64,000 nt of DNA from Megalonaias nervosa (GCA_016617855.1 JAECUM010000807.1:62001-126000), one strand, 5' to 3'; counted from the first letter of the stretch, positions 1 through 12,865 are shown. Made by a program: numbers and translations. The notes: a model not told the origin generated them from the letters alone.

Positions 1-2062
1 TAGAACCTGTGACAACTGGATTAAAAGTGCAGAATGTTACTGCTAGACCATCAGTGATGATGATGATGCTGTTGACAATACAGTTAACTGCAATGACACT
101 GATTTTACGAATACTCTGGGAAAAAATGATTCCTTGACTTTCATCCATTTTTAAAAATATAATTTATGATATAAAAATGTTTGACTTGCTATATTTCTTT
201 TTTTTTTAAAACTTTATATTAGTCTTGCAACAAGGCATAAAAATAAGACGTCGGTAACTGAAATATATGTTCTTAGTGGTTGTCCATAAAGGACATCCAC
301 AGACAATACCTGTTTTCCTAACCCCCCCCTCTCCCCTTGTCCACTTTTGTTCGCATGTGGCTTACCACCCCACCCCACCCCGGCTGCGGACGTCCCCATC
401 TAGCAGGGTTGATATGTGGGCCATGTAATCAACCTCAGGCACTGGGGGCCAGACCTATGTATTAATGCCAACCCATTCATATATATTCTGTGGCACGAAT
501 CGTACAAATTGAAATTAACAAATAATTTATACTTAGGTATCACCCATAAAAGACTTCTGCAAAACATACTGGAATACATGCAGTAGGCATAAAGCAGCTG
601 TTCAACACAGAATATCAAAACAAAAAATACTAGCGTGCGGACATCCACAAGGTCCTTTAAACTCCCTCCAACCTTGTCCACATTTGAACAACCCCCCTCC
701 CCCCATCTTTGCAGACGTCCTTTATGGATGATCCCTTATAAGAAATGATATAGTGTAAAAGTTGGCAGAAATAATGCGACATCACTTTCACAGGCATTAA
801 TGATTTTTTTCTGACAAATCATTTATTATACATTTACCAAAACATTTATTGAAAAAAATAATAACGGAATCATAGCATCTGACCACACATTTAAAGCAAT
901 ACAAGATTTAACTATTATTCTAATCAAAAGCAGCATGCCTGAGAACAAAGAAAAATAGCAAAACATAGTGATCACTTTAGTAAACACACAGTTTAGTAAG
1001 GATACAAATTCATGATTTCCGTATTAGAATAGAAATCCCTAATATAAAATCTATATTCATAGACATTAAATTAGTAGTTATTAAGGGACTGATCAATGAC
1101 ATCTACAAATAATAAGCCACCAAGAAAATTTGTGATTTCACAGTATCAGAGACATACATGGCTGACAGACAAACAAACAAAAGGACAAAAGATTGATTAT
1201 AATGAATGAATACAAATAAAAATATGCAGTAGATTATATGATCTATAAGAATTCAGTAGATTACCTCCAGCCAGATGTCATTTAAATCGCTTCTGTCCCC
1301 AACACAATATTAAAATCGCTTCTACCACCCACTAACCCATAGCCAGAAATTATGTTTAAAAAAAGATGCTTCTGTAGGAGGCAGTGTTTTTCAATTAAAA
1401 CATATCTGACGGTGGATCATAATTTTTTTAAATTACTTCTGTTGTGGGTTGGTAGATTTTGAAAGTGCCTTCCCCCCAGGGGGTATATGTTTTAATGGAA
1501 CAGCCCTAACAGTTTTAAGATATTTCAAATAATTTATAAGATGCATAAATTTAATTATATATTTTGCAATTTATACAAAATATCTCATAAAACTTAAACA
1601 ATATTTATTAAAATTTTCAAGATATATAATATAATTTTTAGAACACTCCATTCTGTATTTTTTTATTCACAGATACCTTGTGGACTTGATGATAAACTTT
1701 ACAACTTTCTTGGGCAATCAGGCCATATTGTGATTTTTAAAGGAACACTATGATGTAAATGTGATTGAAAAAAAACCCATTTCATATCTGTTATCTTAGT
1801 AAGTGCTTTTTTCTAAAAGAGATCTAACTATATTTATATCAGATCTATTCTTTTGCTTCTGTTAAGAGATCTTCTAAAGTTACAGCATACTTGACAATTT
1901 CACAGGACATCCTGTAAACAGTTAACCAGATAACTTATAAATTATACATGATTAATTTCCCTCTAGTATTTCAGTGAATTTCAGTACATGTAATCTGCAC
2001 TTTCTTCCTTTCAAGGCACACTAAGAAATGTGTACATACAATTTACATTAGACAATACAAAC
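1..2062. other. Gene-free AT-rich stretch, probably intron of the acyl-CoA synthetase gene
   Basis: No convincing exon, RNA gene or transposon protein is visible on either strand. The sequence is AT-rich with short C-rich patches near 320-380 and 690-720. Because exon 4 of the minus-strand gene starts just to the right and the ligase domain is incomplete, this is best read as intron 4. The remaining exons should lie left of the window. Confidence 0.5.
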
Positions 2063-2265
2063 CTTAATTGGCAGAGACTGCATACGACATTATGATGGGT
2101 AAGCATGACCCCCTTAGGAAGCCCTGTTGTTCCACTAGAATAAGGGAGTACAAGGAGATCTTCACGAGGACTGATCTGCACATGCTCAGGAAATGCCTTC
2201 CCATCATCCTCTGTGAGCATGGAGAAGGGATGGTAGCAATCAGAAGTACCCACCACGAATACATT
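2063..2265 (-). CDS. Acyl-CoA synthetase (4-coumarate-CoA ligase-like), exon 4
   Basis: This exon carries the ATP/AMP-binding signature of the adenylate-forming enzyme superfamily, [15 protein letters not shown], read on the minus strand. The family activates a carboxylic acid as acyl-AMP and then transfers it to CoA. The exon opens after a TTTGCAG acceptor in phase 0 (peptide [14 protein letters not shown]) and closes at AAG|GTTTGT in phase 2, which agrees with exon 3. Its length is 203 bp. It is the last exon in the window; the C-terminal ligase half must lie to the left. The true substrate (fatty acid, coumarate-like, luciferin-like) cannot be judged from this part. Confidence 0.9.
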
Positions 2266-2407
2266 CTGCAAATACAGATTAACACAAAATATGTATCATC
2301 ATCATACTGATAAAAAAGGTGAATCTGAACTTGACCTGTAGGTCTATCAGACAATGGTCAATGCATGTGAAATTATTCTCTATTTACTTTTAAATTTGCT
2401 ATTTAAG

Positions 2408-2522
2408 AAATATAATCTTCCATATGATTCCGTCTTGTGAAATATAATCTTCCATATGATTCCATCTTGAGAAATATAATCTTTCATATGATTCCATCTT
2501 GAGAAATATAATCTTCCATATG
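2408..2522. repeat. Minisatellite, about 32-bp unit, 3-4 copies
   Basis: The motif AATATAATCTTCCATATGAT is repeated in tandem with single-base variants, each unit ending in TTCCATCTTGAG or similar. It lies in intron 3 of the acyl-CoA synthetase gene, beside exon 4. Confidence 0.85.
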
Positions 2523-3162
2523 TAAGTTAACACATGAACAGTTCACATATTCACAAGATAACTGTAATTCTTGGTCCTTTCTTTGTAATGGAACCTGATA
2601 ATCACTAACCTTGTCTGAGACAATGTCAGGATATAGCCATATGTTAAGTGTGGCCAAATTTGTAAATAATATTTTGGAAATTAACAGAATTTATTAATTC
2701 AAGGTATTCTTCTAATGTACCCACAAACAGGACTTGGCAAAAAAAGTTTATAAAGAAGTGCCATGACATCATGCCCAGCCCCCTCTTTGGTCAGCATGAT
2801 ATTATAACAATAACATAATAACAATTGTGTCTAGTTCCATCGATATAGAGGTGATAACATGCCTTACTACTGTATGACAGCTTTAACCCAGTATATAGCC
2901 TTATTAGCGCATAAAAAATGTTTTCTCTGGATGATAACTGTAATACTCTACACTTGACTGATGAAATTATTATTATAAGCATATTTTGAATAGGTGACCC
3001 TAAAAAATTACCCTCTCCCTAAAATACCAACATTATTTTTAGACCCTCCAAAAAAGATACCAGCTAAAGTTTATCATCTCATAAAGCTGATTTCCAACCC
3101 CCAACCCCCTCCTTGTAGCTCCTACATATGTGAGTAACAAACTCCACCATCAAACCCCTTAA

Positions 3163-3411
3163 AATGTTGCTGTGGCCTTAACACCATTTTTCAGCACATG
3201 ATTGGCTATACATGGTGACCAGTATAATTGCCTGAGGAAGGACCTGGAAAAACTTCTGGAAGAGCCACTGACTCAAAGTAAGCTACTGGCAAGCTTTTTC
3301 ACATATCCATACAGGCTGAGCCCAAGACATGAACCTACATGGACAGAGATGAGATGGCAGTGATCGGTAAAGGTGAGTGCTTTAGACCACTCAGCCACCC
3401 AGGCCCCCCCC
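3163..3411 (-). mobile_element. tRNA-derived SINE, diverged copy
   Basis: This matches the SINE at 14.5-14.8 kb over its length by eye, in the same minus orientation. The shared order is a tRNA-like head (minus strand GGCTGAGTGGTC, A-box like), a body containing TATAGCC.AT, and a 3' part ending AAAAATGGTG. The B-box region is more mutated than in the other copy (GGTTCATGTC on the minus strand against GGTTCGAATCTC), so this looks like an older insertion. It sits in intron 3. Confidence 0.7.
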
Positions 3412-4559
3412 TTAAAATGTAACTTCAGCATTATTTACTATCATTACTCCAAGCGATATTAACTTAGAATACAAACTTACACTTAATCTTTAAATTCATC
3501 AATCTTAAGATATTATTTTGTGTACTCCTGGGCAGAGTAAATCAACAGGATTCTATCCATTATGTTAAGGAGATGCCAACTTGATAATAATAATAATAAT
3601 ACTATCATCATCATCCATCACTGTGCAATGAGGCCAAGACTTCACTACAAAATGGAGGAGACTGTACCTGAGCTCAGTATGAATAGACCCTTCTGAAATG
3701 TCAATCATCCTTTCTGAGCACATGTTTATCTAATTAGTAATTACCTATGACCAGTGGAAGGGCTATCTGCATGGGCTGGTGTGAGTAGTTGCATCATGTG
3801 TGACAACATGTGGAAAATACACCCACCCACCCCAAGGAAATATAGTTTCTCTGTGCCAAAATATCCCAGAAACTATTGATTTATTATGCTCACTTTTTCG
3901 ACATTTGTTTTCTTTTAAAGTTTATGTAATATGTCTGTAAAATGCTGTATTTTTAAAAAAAAATGAAAAGAGGACTTATTTAATGAATATGGATGGAGTG
4001 TGGAGAAGTTTTGGAAAGGTCTATTTGTTCATTAGCTTTGGTAATTACATGATATAGTGACTGGCAGGTGCTGTTTGTCACCTGTTTACATAAAATTGAC
4101 CCAATGAAAATCATCAATTTTTTTATCATGAATCAATCAACTGCACCTATTTGTAAATTGCCCCAATTTGGTTAGATGAGACCAATTTTAGTTTCAACAG
4201 CAAAACTTATTGTATTAATGTTTTTTAAAATCTTCTGTGATCAACAAACAAAAGTTATCATATTTCAAGATGACAAAATTTCATTTGTTATCTTGACCAT
4301 TTTACTCATGATGAAGAATTTTGTGGCAATGTAGACTTAAGATATGTCCATACAGTAACACTAGCCCACATACAGATGTGCAGATGCCTGGATGGAAAAT
4401 AAACACCATCTTGTTGGCTATCGAAACAAAAAGAAAACATTAAGGGCGAGAACAAGAATTCTTGTATCAGTGCCTTGGCTTGTATATGCAGAATACAAAA
4501 ACAATGATTCAGGATATTTCCCCAAAGTTCTATGACAATACGGGGAGTTATTGAGCTAC

Positions 4560-4663
4560 CTTTACAGGTGTAGTTTTAAGTGCCTTCTTCATGTTATTCA
4601 GGAGTGGGGCCACAGTGACTATTGCTAAGGATCCTGAATGTTCCAAATGATGAGCCAGCTCAC
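4560..4663 (-). CDS. Acyl-CoA synthetase (4-coumarate-CoA ligase-like), exon 3
   Basis: A 104-bp exon between a CTTCCTGCAG acceptor and an AAG|GTAGCT donor on the minus strand. It supplies the second and third bases of a Gly codon opened by exon 2 and closes in phase 0, so reading joins cleanly on both sides. The peptide begins GELAHHLEHSGSLAIVTVAP and ends LKTTPVK, typical of the region between the N-terminal ligase lobe and the P-loop exon. Exon order, strand and phases all agree with the neighbouring exons. Confidence 0.88.
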
Positions 4664-4811
4664 CTGCAGGAAGAAAATCACACATCATGTTAGCATAAGG
4701 AAGAGCATATAGGAGAATTAAATACCTACAATCATTTGTTAACTTAATAACTATTGTCACATTTATTAGACATCATGTACCAAAGGTATTTACAAATTGT
4801 GCAGAACATTC

Positions 4812-6540
4812 TAAAATAATAATAATAATAATAATGCTTTATTTATAGAGGGTGACTCTTTAGTCACCGACTATTCTCACTTGACGCCCTCATAAGGAGA
4901 GTATAACAATGCACATTATATGAAGATAGCAATAATTACTGTTCATTTTAACATGTTTAGTGTTAAAATACTAAATTCCATTATTAGAAACACATACATG
5001 CTCATGATATCACTTCTTATATACTGTAATATTTTCAGCAGATTTTTTACATGTAGTGGAAGCTTGTTCCACAGAACTGTAGCAGAGTATTGAAAGCTCT
5101 TTTTAAATTGCTCTGTTCTTGGCTTTGGTGCTAGAAGGTTTCCATGTGATATTGATCTCAACTGTTATTGTGTTGAAAAAGGCCTGAAATTCTCCTGAAG
5201 ATACCCTGGTGCAGTTCCATGTAGACATTTATATAAAAGAACTGCCTTGTGAAAATCTATCCTGTCATATATTGTGAACCATTTGAGTTCTGTAAACAAT
5301 GCTTTTGAGGGATGATCAATAGATGCATCTAAAACTATGTGTGCTGTTCGTTTCTGAAGTTTATAAATCCTGTCAAGCTCAGATTTAGCACAGTTTCCCC
5401 ATACATTTGAACAATAATCCATTGTTGGGAGAATATATGACTTGTAGTATAGACTGCGAGTTTCCATAGATAAATATTTCTTGATTCTGCTGAGTAGGGC
5501 AATTTTGGATGACAGTGTCTTCCAAGGCTTATCAATATGGTCATCCCATAATAAATTATTATCTACGGACACCTCCTACAAGCTTTTCATGCTTGACATT
5601 TTCTAATGGATGATTATTTATTACAAGAGATAGTTCTAGGTTCCCTGGCTTGTGTAGCTTTTGTGATGTCCCCAAAATCATATATTTTGTTTTACCATCA
5701 TTAATTACCATCCTATTTTGTTGTGCCCAGTTTTGGACCCTAATAAGGTCTGAGTTTAATCTCATTTGGATAACTTCAGTATCAGAACTAGATGTATACA
5801 AGGTTGCATCATCTGCAAACAAATCTTATTTGTGGATTCATTATTTAATGGTAGATCAATGATATAGATAAGGAAGAGGAAAGGGCCTAAAACTGAGCCT
5901 TGAGGGACCCCTGAATGAATAGTGCAAGTTTGAGAGCTAATATTGCCAATGCTTACTTGTTGAGACCTTTGGTTTAGGTATGATCTAAACCAGTTTAAAG
6001 AAGGATTACTGAACCTGTAACAGTTCAACTTTTGCAGCAGATTTTCATGATCAACAAGATCAAAGGCTTTCTTGAAGTCAAGGAAAACAATCCCAGTCAT
6101 ATGTCCATTATCCATTTCCTTCAGCCAAAGATCAATTAATTTGGTAAGTTCTGTTTGGCATGAGTGGTACTTTCTAAATCCTGATTGCGCTTTATGAAAT
6201 AGAGAGTATGTTTCAAAAACTTTATAGACCTGAATGGCTACATGTTTTTCAAATAATATTGACAATACAGGTAAAATTGATATTGGTCTATAATTCCCTG
6301 GATCCTCCTTTTCTCGTTTCTTAAAGATAGTTGTAACCTTTGCACACTTCAATGTTTCTGGAAAATTACCACTCATTATACTTAAGTGTATGATATGCGT
6401 TAATGACTTTGTTATTATTGGTGCAGCAATTTTTAGAATTCATGGACCAATACCATCCAATCCAGAGGATTTATTAATATTCACATTAATTAGCATATCA
6501 AAAACATCAGCTTCACAAACATTAGCTATTGAAAAATAAT
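4812..6540 (-). mobile_element. 5'-truncated non-LTR retrotransposon with reverse transcriptase remnant
   Basis: The minus strand encodes a LINE-type reverse transcriptase. The visible motifs in order are YRPISILPVLS (about 6290), FLDFKKAFDLVDHENLL (about 6060), SGVPQGSVLGPFLFLIY (about 5890) and FADD in another frame (about 5820), followed by a C-terminal tail with VLWNKLPLHVK (about 5060). Frame changes near 5820 and 5565 and between 5165 and 5161 break the protein. The endonuclease half is absent, as is common in 5'-truncated copies. The 3' end is an (ATT)n tail at 4812-4836. The clade (CR1/L2/Jockey-like) was not resolved. It is inserted in intron 2 of the acyl-CoA synthetase gene. Confidence 0.85.
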
Positions 6541-6733
6541 TATCCTCAGGAATTTTCGTCTATTTATGAATAAAGGCTAGACAAGGAATAGGACACAAAA
6601 CATATGTCATTTTTAAAAATAAATTCTTCTGGAAAGATTGCATCCGAAAATGGACATTAATAAATTTAAACTTGTTACTTAAATAATTGATCTAGTTACT
6701 GATCTAAGTAAAATTGATACAAAATATGCATAC

Positions 6734-6941
6734 CAGGAGTATACGCAGGGTTGATAGTTGTGACAATGATCCCAGCAGCAGCACATCCCAGTAACAACAT
6801 GGCAAATTCAGGATTATTGGTGCCATAGTAAGTAACAACATCACCTTTCTTGTAGCCCATACGAGTGAGACAGCTTGCTACCTTGATACATCTATCCTTC
6901 AATCTAGTGTAAGTATAAGAAGCACCTGTTGAAAAATCTTT
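6734..6941 (-). CDS. Acyl-CoA synthetase (4-coumarate-CoA ligase-like), exon 2
   Basis: A 208-bp minus-strand exon from a TTTTTCAG acceptor to a CTCCTG|GTATGC donor, entering in phase 0 and leaving in phase 1. It encodes SYTYTRLKDRC, GYKKGDVVTYYGTNNPEF and GCAAAGIIVTTINPAYTP, the conserved N-terminal lobe pattern of 4-coumarate-CoA ligase-like enzymes. It joins exon 1 across a 12.5-kb intron full of transposons and exon 3 across a 2.1-kb intron with a LINE. No defect is visible, so the host gene looks functional. Confidence 0.92.
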
Positions 6942-8139
6942 CTGAAAAAGAAATACTAATGTTACTGCTATATGATCTCTGATGTGAACATTCTGTGAAA
7001 AAAAACAACTTTAACATTTGAGGTGTTAGGATTTTATTGTAACATCCCCACCACTGGAGGGAGCACTCACTACATAAGTAGTGTTAGGGACGTTCAACAG
7101 TCGGGGCTAGGAGTCTAAGGGCTGATTAAAAGGAGTTGTATTTGTCACCCCCACCAAAACAAATATGGGAATTTCTTTATTTAGTGTCTAACATGGAATA
7201 AAAATAATATCCTAGACATAATGGAATGTCTACTTTATCAGGTAAGCAGAGGGACGTAATAAACAGCAATGAGATCTACAGTAATACTACATATTAGACC
7301 AAATTATTGTCTTCGCACACCTTCTGGTTTGTTTTGTATTCCACTACAGATTTTAAAAACAAAAAGCATCAGGGATACAAAAATGCACAAACTTAGTCAT
7401 TTCATTTGTCAATTTATAACTTATAACCTGATTTTTGCCAGGTTTCCCCTAACATTATGAACTTCTTGGCATTTCAAAACCAAACAGAAGCTTTCAGTGT
7501 AAACAAGCAGCTCACACTCCTTTTTTGGTTTCTGGCATAGTCTATATCAGTAAAAACTGTCAGCATCTTATATTTGCAATGCCTAGTTTTAATATTTGTA
7601 ATAAAAATTGAACAAAATATAAACTCTTGTTTACATGTACTGAATCTGATGTAAAGCAAAAATTTACAAAATTACATGTATTGAGATTATCAAAGATCAA
7701 GAACCATTTCATATCTGTTGCTTGAAAACATAGACACGCCCACGTAAATATGGTGACTGTCTTACTTATGAAACTCCTGTCCGATTCCAACAACTTGACA
7801 GTGTTTACATGATACAAGACAAGATATAAGAAATTTTATTTAACATCAGTGGTCTGAGTAAAATACATAAAATACTAGCTCTGTAAGAGCTAATTTAAGG
7901 ACATAACAACAGCATTTCATAATTCAACAGACAGGTACACAGATAGTACATATGTACAGTGTAACAGCACACATGCAGACATTACAGTGCCAATGGTAAC
8001 AGCAGATTTAAAAGACAATGCAACATTAGATAAAAGACGATGCAACAGCAGATTAAATGACAATACAACTCGAGGTAAAAGATAGTACAACATCAAATTA
8101 AACTACATCACAGTAATAGATAACATGCAGATGCACATT
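6942..8139. other. Intron 1, left part without recognisable gene
   Basis: I see no supported exon or transposon protein here. The stretch 7820-8130 has loosely repeated phrases such as GACAATACAACTCGAGG and CAGCAGATTAAATGAC, possibly the 3' untranslated part of the non-LTR element that starts just to the right. Confidence 0.4.
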
Positions 8140-8964
8140 TTTATTGTTTTTATTTACATCACAGAGAGGGGACTTAATACAGCCATTACAGTGGCAGGAT
8201 TTAAGTCTATCTCAGTGAAGAAGGTAATCCCATAGCTGAAGTGCCATTGACGTCTAAACAGATAGACATAACATACATTTACACTGCAGCCCAGACCATG
8301 TCTGAATCAGCCTGTTGAATTCTTTGAAATCAGAAACTGTTCTTAGTTCATTGGTCAGGCTGTTCCAGACTTTGGGAGTATCAACTTTCAAAGAAAACTT
8401 ATCATACCTACTGGTAGTTGTCATTACTCTCGGTACTGTTGCCAGAATTTGGTTTCTTGAATTGTATTTGCAGGTTTTGAAAGTCACCAGATTACTCAAG
8501 TAATAAAGTGGGGTTTTTTGTGAAGTATCTTGTATATTTCAGTCGCCAAACGTTCTTAATTTACTAATGTGAAGAGTTGGAAGGTTGTGAATTTCATAGC
8601 AGAGAATCATAGGAGCGTGTAAAATCATCAAACACCAGTTTTAGTGCCCTGTATTGTCATTTTTCCATTTTGTCCAAGTTATGTTTCCCAAAAAAATACC
8701 AGAAGAGGGGGCAGTAGTTTAAATCTGTCCTAATAAAGCATTTGTAGATTAGTAGCTTAGTATTAGTGGACACATAGTGGTTGAGATGTTGCAAGATGTT
8801 TAACTGTCTTTCTGCTTTTTGACAAATCTTAGATATGTAGTTCCTAAAATTTAGTTGAGAATCAATATCTACTCAGAGGAGTTTCACAGTGTTGTCACAT
8901 GGTATTTAATGGTTTTCTAAAGTGATATTGGTTACTTTTTGTGCATGTTTATCAAGAATAATAG
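8140..8964 (-). mobile_element. Non-LTR retrotransposon, 3' half (split by the LTR element)
   Basis: The minus strand encodes the C-terminal tail usual for LINE reverse transcriptases: DTPKVWNSLTNELRTV and FNRLIQTWSGLQCKCMLC, with a Trp-Cys-Cys ending. The sequence breaks off at 8964 exactly where the 5' LTR begins. The upstream half of the same element, in the same orientation, resumes at 13940-15545. The two halves share the ATAG target-site bases, so I read them as one element split by the younger LTR insertion. Confidence 0.8.
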
Positions 8965-9894
8965 TGTTATGTATATTTAATTTAACTGTTTGTTTGTTAG
9001 TTTTATAATAATTTTATTTCATTACATGCTATTGTAATGTAACATTGTATGCTGGACTTGACCTTGTCCAAAACTGAGTTCATTTCTGCTTGACCTGATT
9101 GACTTTTTTAATTTTTTTTATTGCATTTTATGTCAACAACTAATACACAGCTAAATTATTCTCTATGTTTACAGGCTTAATATCAGGATCTTTATTAATA
9201 GAAGAAGTAAATATGTTGATTTGAGTCAGGGTTTTGGACTTTACTAAATGAATTTTACAGGTTATGGTTTTGATTTTGTAATCATCAGGATCAGTCTAGA
9301 AAGTTATTTTCCATTACGTTTTTATTATATAGAAAATGCTAACTATGACCTGAGGTCAAGGAGAGAACTATATAATCTTGTGATTGCGAGGACTTGGTCA
9401 TTCGTGCTTTAACATCTAGCACTTTTAAGTTGTATTATATGTTGTGACTAGGAGTTTTGGGCTGGAATCTTTTTTTGTTCAAATTATTGAATTCAAGTGA
9501 TTATTTTCTCTGGAAATACATAAATGCTCTGATAAAATTCTTGGATAAAGATATTCACTGGAATTTATACTGAATTCAAACCTGGAATTATTTTTCTGTG
9601 ATTCAAAAAAAGACTGTTGACATATAAACACTTCAAATTGCTACCACAGATACATCATTGACTTCAGTTTTGGGATATTTTCTGGACTTTCACTTAATTT
9701 TATTCAGGACTTTAAATTACTAGGACTTGTGTCTGTAATTCTTGGATTATTTTGGGATTTTGCCATACCGTAAATTGTTTTTTCTCATTTTCACTTTGTA
9801 TTGTAGGGAAAATAAAGTATTTGTTAAAGTTTACAAAGCTCTGTTGTCTTTCACTCTTTTCTGTTACTTATTTTAAGAGCATAGACTCGTAACA
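8965..9894 (+). repeat. 5' LTR of the gypsy-like element
   Basis: It begins TGTTATGTATATTTAATTTA and ends GACTCGTAACA, and is matched almost base for base by 13003-13939. A few substitutions and short indels separate the pair, for example near 9100-9125 and 9300-9330. It contains the AATAAAGTATTTGTTAAAG polyadenylation-like region near 9810. Confidence 0.93.
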
Positions 9895-9900
9895 GAAAAT

Positions 9901-9918
9901 TGGGGGTTTGGCCAGGAT
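9901..9918 (+). other. Primer-binding site resembling tRNA-Pro
   Basis: TGGGGGTTTGGCCAGGAT lies 6 bp after the LTR end. By eye it matches 14 of 18 positions of the tRNA-Pro primer site used by several retroviruses. Its position directly after the LTR supports the role. Confidence 0.65.
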
Positions 9919-10049
9919 ACAAATTTTGCTAAAATATTTCAGAAAACTTTGTTTCTGAAATTTAAATTCCCCTAGTTTTGGAATTTGTAAAATCCCAAGT
10001 ATTATTTCACATTTTAGAAATCTTTAGTGAAATCAACAAGCTTTTTACA

Positions 10050-10661
10050 ATGCCATCTAAAGTGGAGATCTTAATTTCAAATCCTACCCAGGAACAGTCA
10101 GACTCCTTGAAATAAGATGAATTGCTTCAGCTTGTCAAAAACTATGATCTTTCTGAGGCAAAAGCTTCTTTAAGGAAGCAAGAAATGACAAATATTTTGG
10201 TCCAATATTTGGTGGAAAAGAATGTGTTGTTGGATAAAAGTGCTTTAGATTTGATTAGTAAGTCTGTATCAGACTCTAGCATAAAAATAAAGGAATTAAA
10301 ATTAAAATACAAGATGGAATTAGAGTTAAGACAGCTTGAGCTTCAGAAAGATAAAGAGGAAAAACAAATGCAAATGCAATTGGAGAAAGAGGAGAGAAAG
10401 AGACAAATGCAAAAGCAAATGAAAAAAGAAAAGGAAGAAAGAGGAGTTCAATTTAGATTAAAAGAATTAGAGCTGGCAAGTGAAAAGCACATCCCCACTT
10501 TACATACAAATTCAAGTTTTGATGTTACTAAGAATATTAGGTTAGTGCCCCGTTTTAGAGAAAAAGAAGTATATAAATATTTTCCTCATTTTGAAAAAAT
10601 TGCTGAAAATTCAAAATGGCCATTGGATTCTATTATTACAGATTCCTTTGAGGAATATTAA
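10050..10661 (+). pseudogene. gag: gag of the gypsy-like element (one in-frame stop)
   Basis: The reading frame opens at ATG 10050, has a TAA at codon 22 (10113-10115) and then runs openly to 10661. The product has an N-terminal domain, a long Glu/Lys/Gln-rich coiled-coil segment (roughly residues 75-150), then FDVTKNIRLVPRF and KYFPHFEKIAENSKWP, a block I recognise from gypsy-type Gag proteins of animals. The capsid C-terminal domain and zinc knuckles are missing, so the internal region has a deletion after 10661. The product would have formed the particle shell. Confidence 0.8.
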
Positions 10662-10689
10662 AACTAAAACAATAGTAAAAAGCTTTGAT

Positions 10690-11456
10690 AAAGTTTATTA
10701 CTCAGTTTGGCCTTCCTAAATCTGTCTAATCTGATCATGAGTCAAATTTCATGTCTGGAATTTTCCAGCAAGTTATGTACAAATTAGGCATCCAACAATT
10801 CAAGTCTTCTGCCACCCTGAGATCCAAGGGGCTTTAGAAAGATTTCATCAAACTTTGAAAAATATGATTGTGTCATATTGTTTTGATACGGGAAAAGATC
10901 AGGATGAAGGTGTTCATTTACTTTGTTTGTGGTTAGGGAATCAGTTCAAGAATCTTTAGGATTCAGTCCCTTTGAACTAGTTTTTGGACATCCTGTGCAT
11001 GGACCATTGAAGTTGTTAAAAGAGAAACTTCTTTCTAATGAAGATACTCAAATTAATCTTCTCGATTATGTTTCCAACTTTAAGTATAAGTTGTTAAAGG
11101 CTTGTGAGATTGCAAAAACTAATCTGCACTCTACTCAGTCAAAAATTAAATTAAGGTATGATAAAAATACAAAGGAAAGGAGTTTTCAGCCTGGTGATAG
11201 AGTTCTGGCTCTCTTGCCTGTACCACAAAATCCCCTTCAGGCCAAGTATTATGGTCCGTACACGGTTGAAAAGAAAGTAAATGATTTAAATTATATCATA
11301 AATACTCCTAGGAGGCAAAAACAAAAACAACTTTGCCACATTAACATGTTAAAGGAGTATATTGAAAGAGATAGCCTTGTTAATAATGCAATTAATTTAG
11401 TTGTACCTGTCCCACATACTGAGGATTTAAGCAATGGAATGCAATCGGACTATTGA
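10690..11456 (+). pseudogene. Integrase C-terminal half of the gypsy-like element
   Basis: The region starts inside the catalytic core around the second Asp (ITQFGLPKS, then SDHESNF) with several stops, then opens into a clean frame from 10923 to 11456. That frame contains LGFSPFELVFGHPVHGPL, the post-core signature of gypsy integrases, followed by a C-terminal domain with FQPGDRVLALLP and GPYTVEKKV. The HHCC zinc domain and the first catalytic Asp are absent. The integrase piece lies before the reverse transcriptase, and nothing integrase-like follows RNase H. Confidence 0.8.
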
Positions 11457-11484
11457 TTTTGGGGTAACAAATCTTTGAAATTCA

Positions 11485-12400
11485 GAAATTATGAATAATC
11501 TGGACCAGAAACTTTCACATTTGCAACAACAAGAAAAGAATGAACTAAAACAGTTATTACATGAATATAAGCAATTATTTCCAGATGTTCCTACAAGAAC
11601 AAATAAAAATTTACCATGACGCTGAAATTGTAAATTCCACACCTGTGAAACAACACCCGTACAGGACGAATCCTCCCAAACAGGAATATTTGGAAAAAAA
11701 GAAATTCAGTATTTGCTGGAGAATGATATCATAGAACCGAGTAAAAGTGACTGGAATTCACCATGTATACTTGTTCCGAAACCAGATAATACTTTCCGCA
11801 TGTGCACTGATTATAGAAAGGTGAAGTGTGACTAAAACAGATTCATTTCCACTACCAAGAATCGATGACTGCATTGATAAAACTGGAAATGCCAAATATG
11901 TCACCAAATTTGACCTTCTGAAAGGATTTTGGCAAATTCCACTGATGGAATGGGCAAAGGAAATTTTGGCATTCATGACTCCAGATGGACTTTATCAATT
12001 TAATGTGATGCTGTTTTGGATAAAAGGTTAGCCTAGTACTTTTCAACATTTAATGAACATGATTACACCTGGTCTAGATAATTGTGATGCTTACATCGAT
12101 GATGTCATCATCTACAACTACAGATGGAAAGATCATTTAGCAACAATTCAGAATTTTTTTGACAGACTCGCTGATGCAGATTTGCCAATTAATTTATCCA
12201 AAAGTGAGTTTTGCCATGTTTGTGTAACATTTCTAGGACATATCATGGGACATGGACAAGTTAAACCTAATGGATGCTAAGGTCAAGGATATCTCTAAAT
12301 TCCCTGTGCCTATCAGTAAAAAGCAACTGATGCAATTTTTTGGTATGGCTGGTTACTATTGTAAATTCTGTTACAACTTTTCCATAATTGCTAACCCGTT
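11485..12400 (+). pseudogene. Reverse transcriptase of the gypsy-like element
   Basis: The visible motifs are SDWNSPCILVPKPD and RMCTDYRK (fingers), KFDLLKGFWQIPL (motif A with its Asp), and AYIDDVIIY (motif C, catalytic Asp pair present) near 12093-12118. LSKSEFCHVCVTFLGHIMG follows in the thumb/connection. The segments lie in different frames with stops near 11615, 11835, 12030 and 12280. The type is clearly Ty3/gypsy, not copia. It copied the element RNA before decay. Confidence 0.88.
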
Positions 12401-12405
12401 ACAAA

Positions 12406-12865
12406 TTTATTGAGCAAGAAAACCAAGTTTCATTGGTCTCAAAAATGTGAGGAGGCTTTTGACAAGTTAAAATCCATACTTAAGAGTGCACCAGTTCTTA
12501 CGGCTCCAAATTTCAGTCAATCATTTGAATTGTTTGTTAATGCAAGTGATGTTGGGGTTGGAGCAGTATTGATTCAAGAAGACAAAAATGGTGTAGATCA
12601 TCCAGTGTGCTATTTTTTATGAAATCAGATAAGCACCAGAGAAATTATTCCACAATCAAAAAGGAATGTTTGGCTTTGATATTGGCATTACAACACTTTC
12701 CAATTATTGTTTAGTGATCACAACTCTCTTACTTTCATTGGCAAGATGAAGAACCAAAATCAGAGATTATTAAGGTGGAGTTTGATGTTGCAGAAATATA
12801 ATATTGACATCAGGCACATTAAGGAAAAAGACAATTTAATAGCAGATGCAATTTCACATGTATAG
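12406..12865 (+). pseudogene. RNase H region of the gypsy-like element
   Basis: WSQKCEEAFDKLKSILKSAP leads into FELFVNASDVGVGAVL. In this family the first catalytic Asp usually sits where Asn is seen in VNASD, so the active site looks altered. The frame stops at 12622 and resumes with KYNIDIRHIKEKDNL and ADAISHV ending at 12865. The 3' LTR follows after 137 bp, with no integrase in between. Confidence 0.82.

Noticed and set aside
400..681. 93-codon minus-strand frame near the left edge
   Set aside because: It has no similarity to ligase exons or transposon proteins, and no splice sites placed to join it to exon 4.
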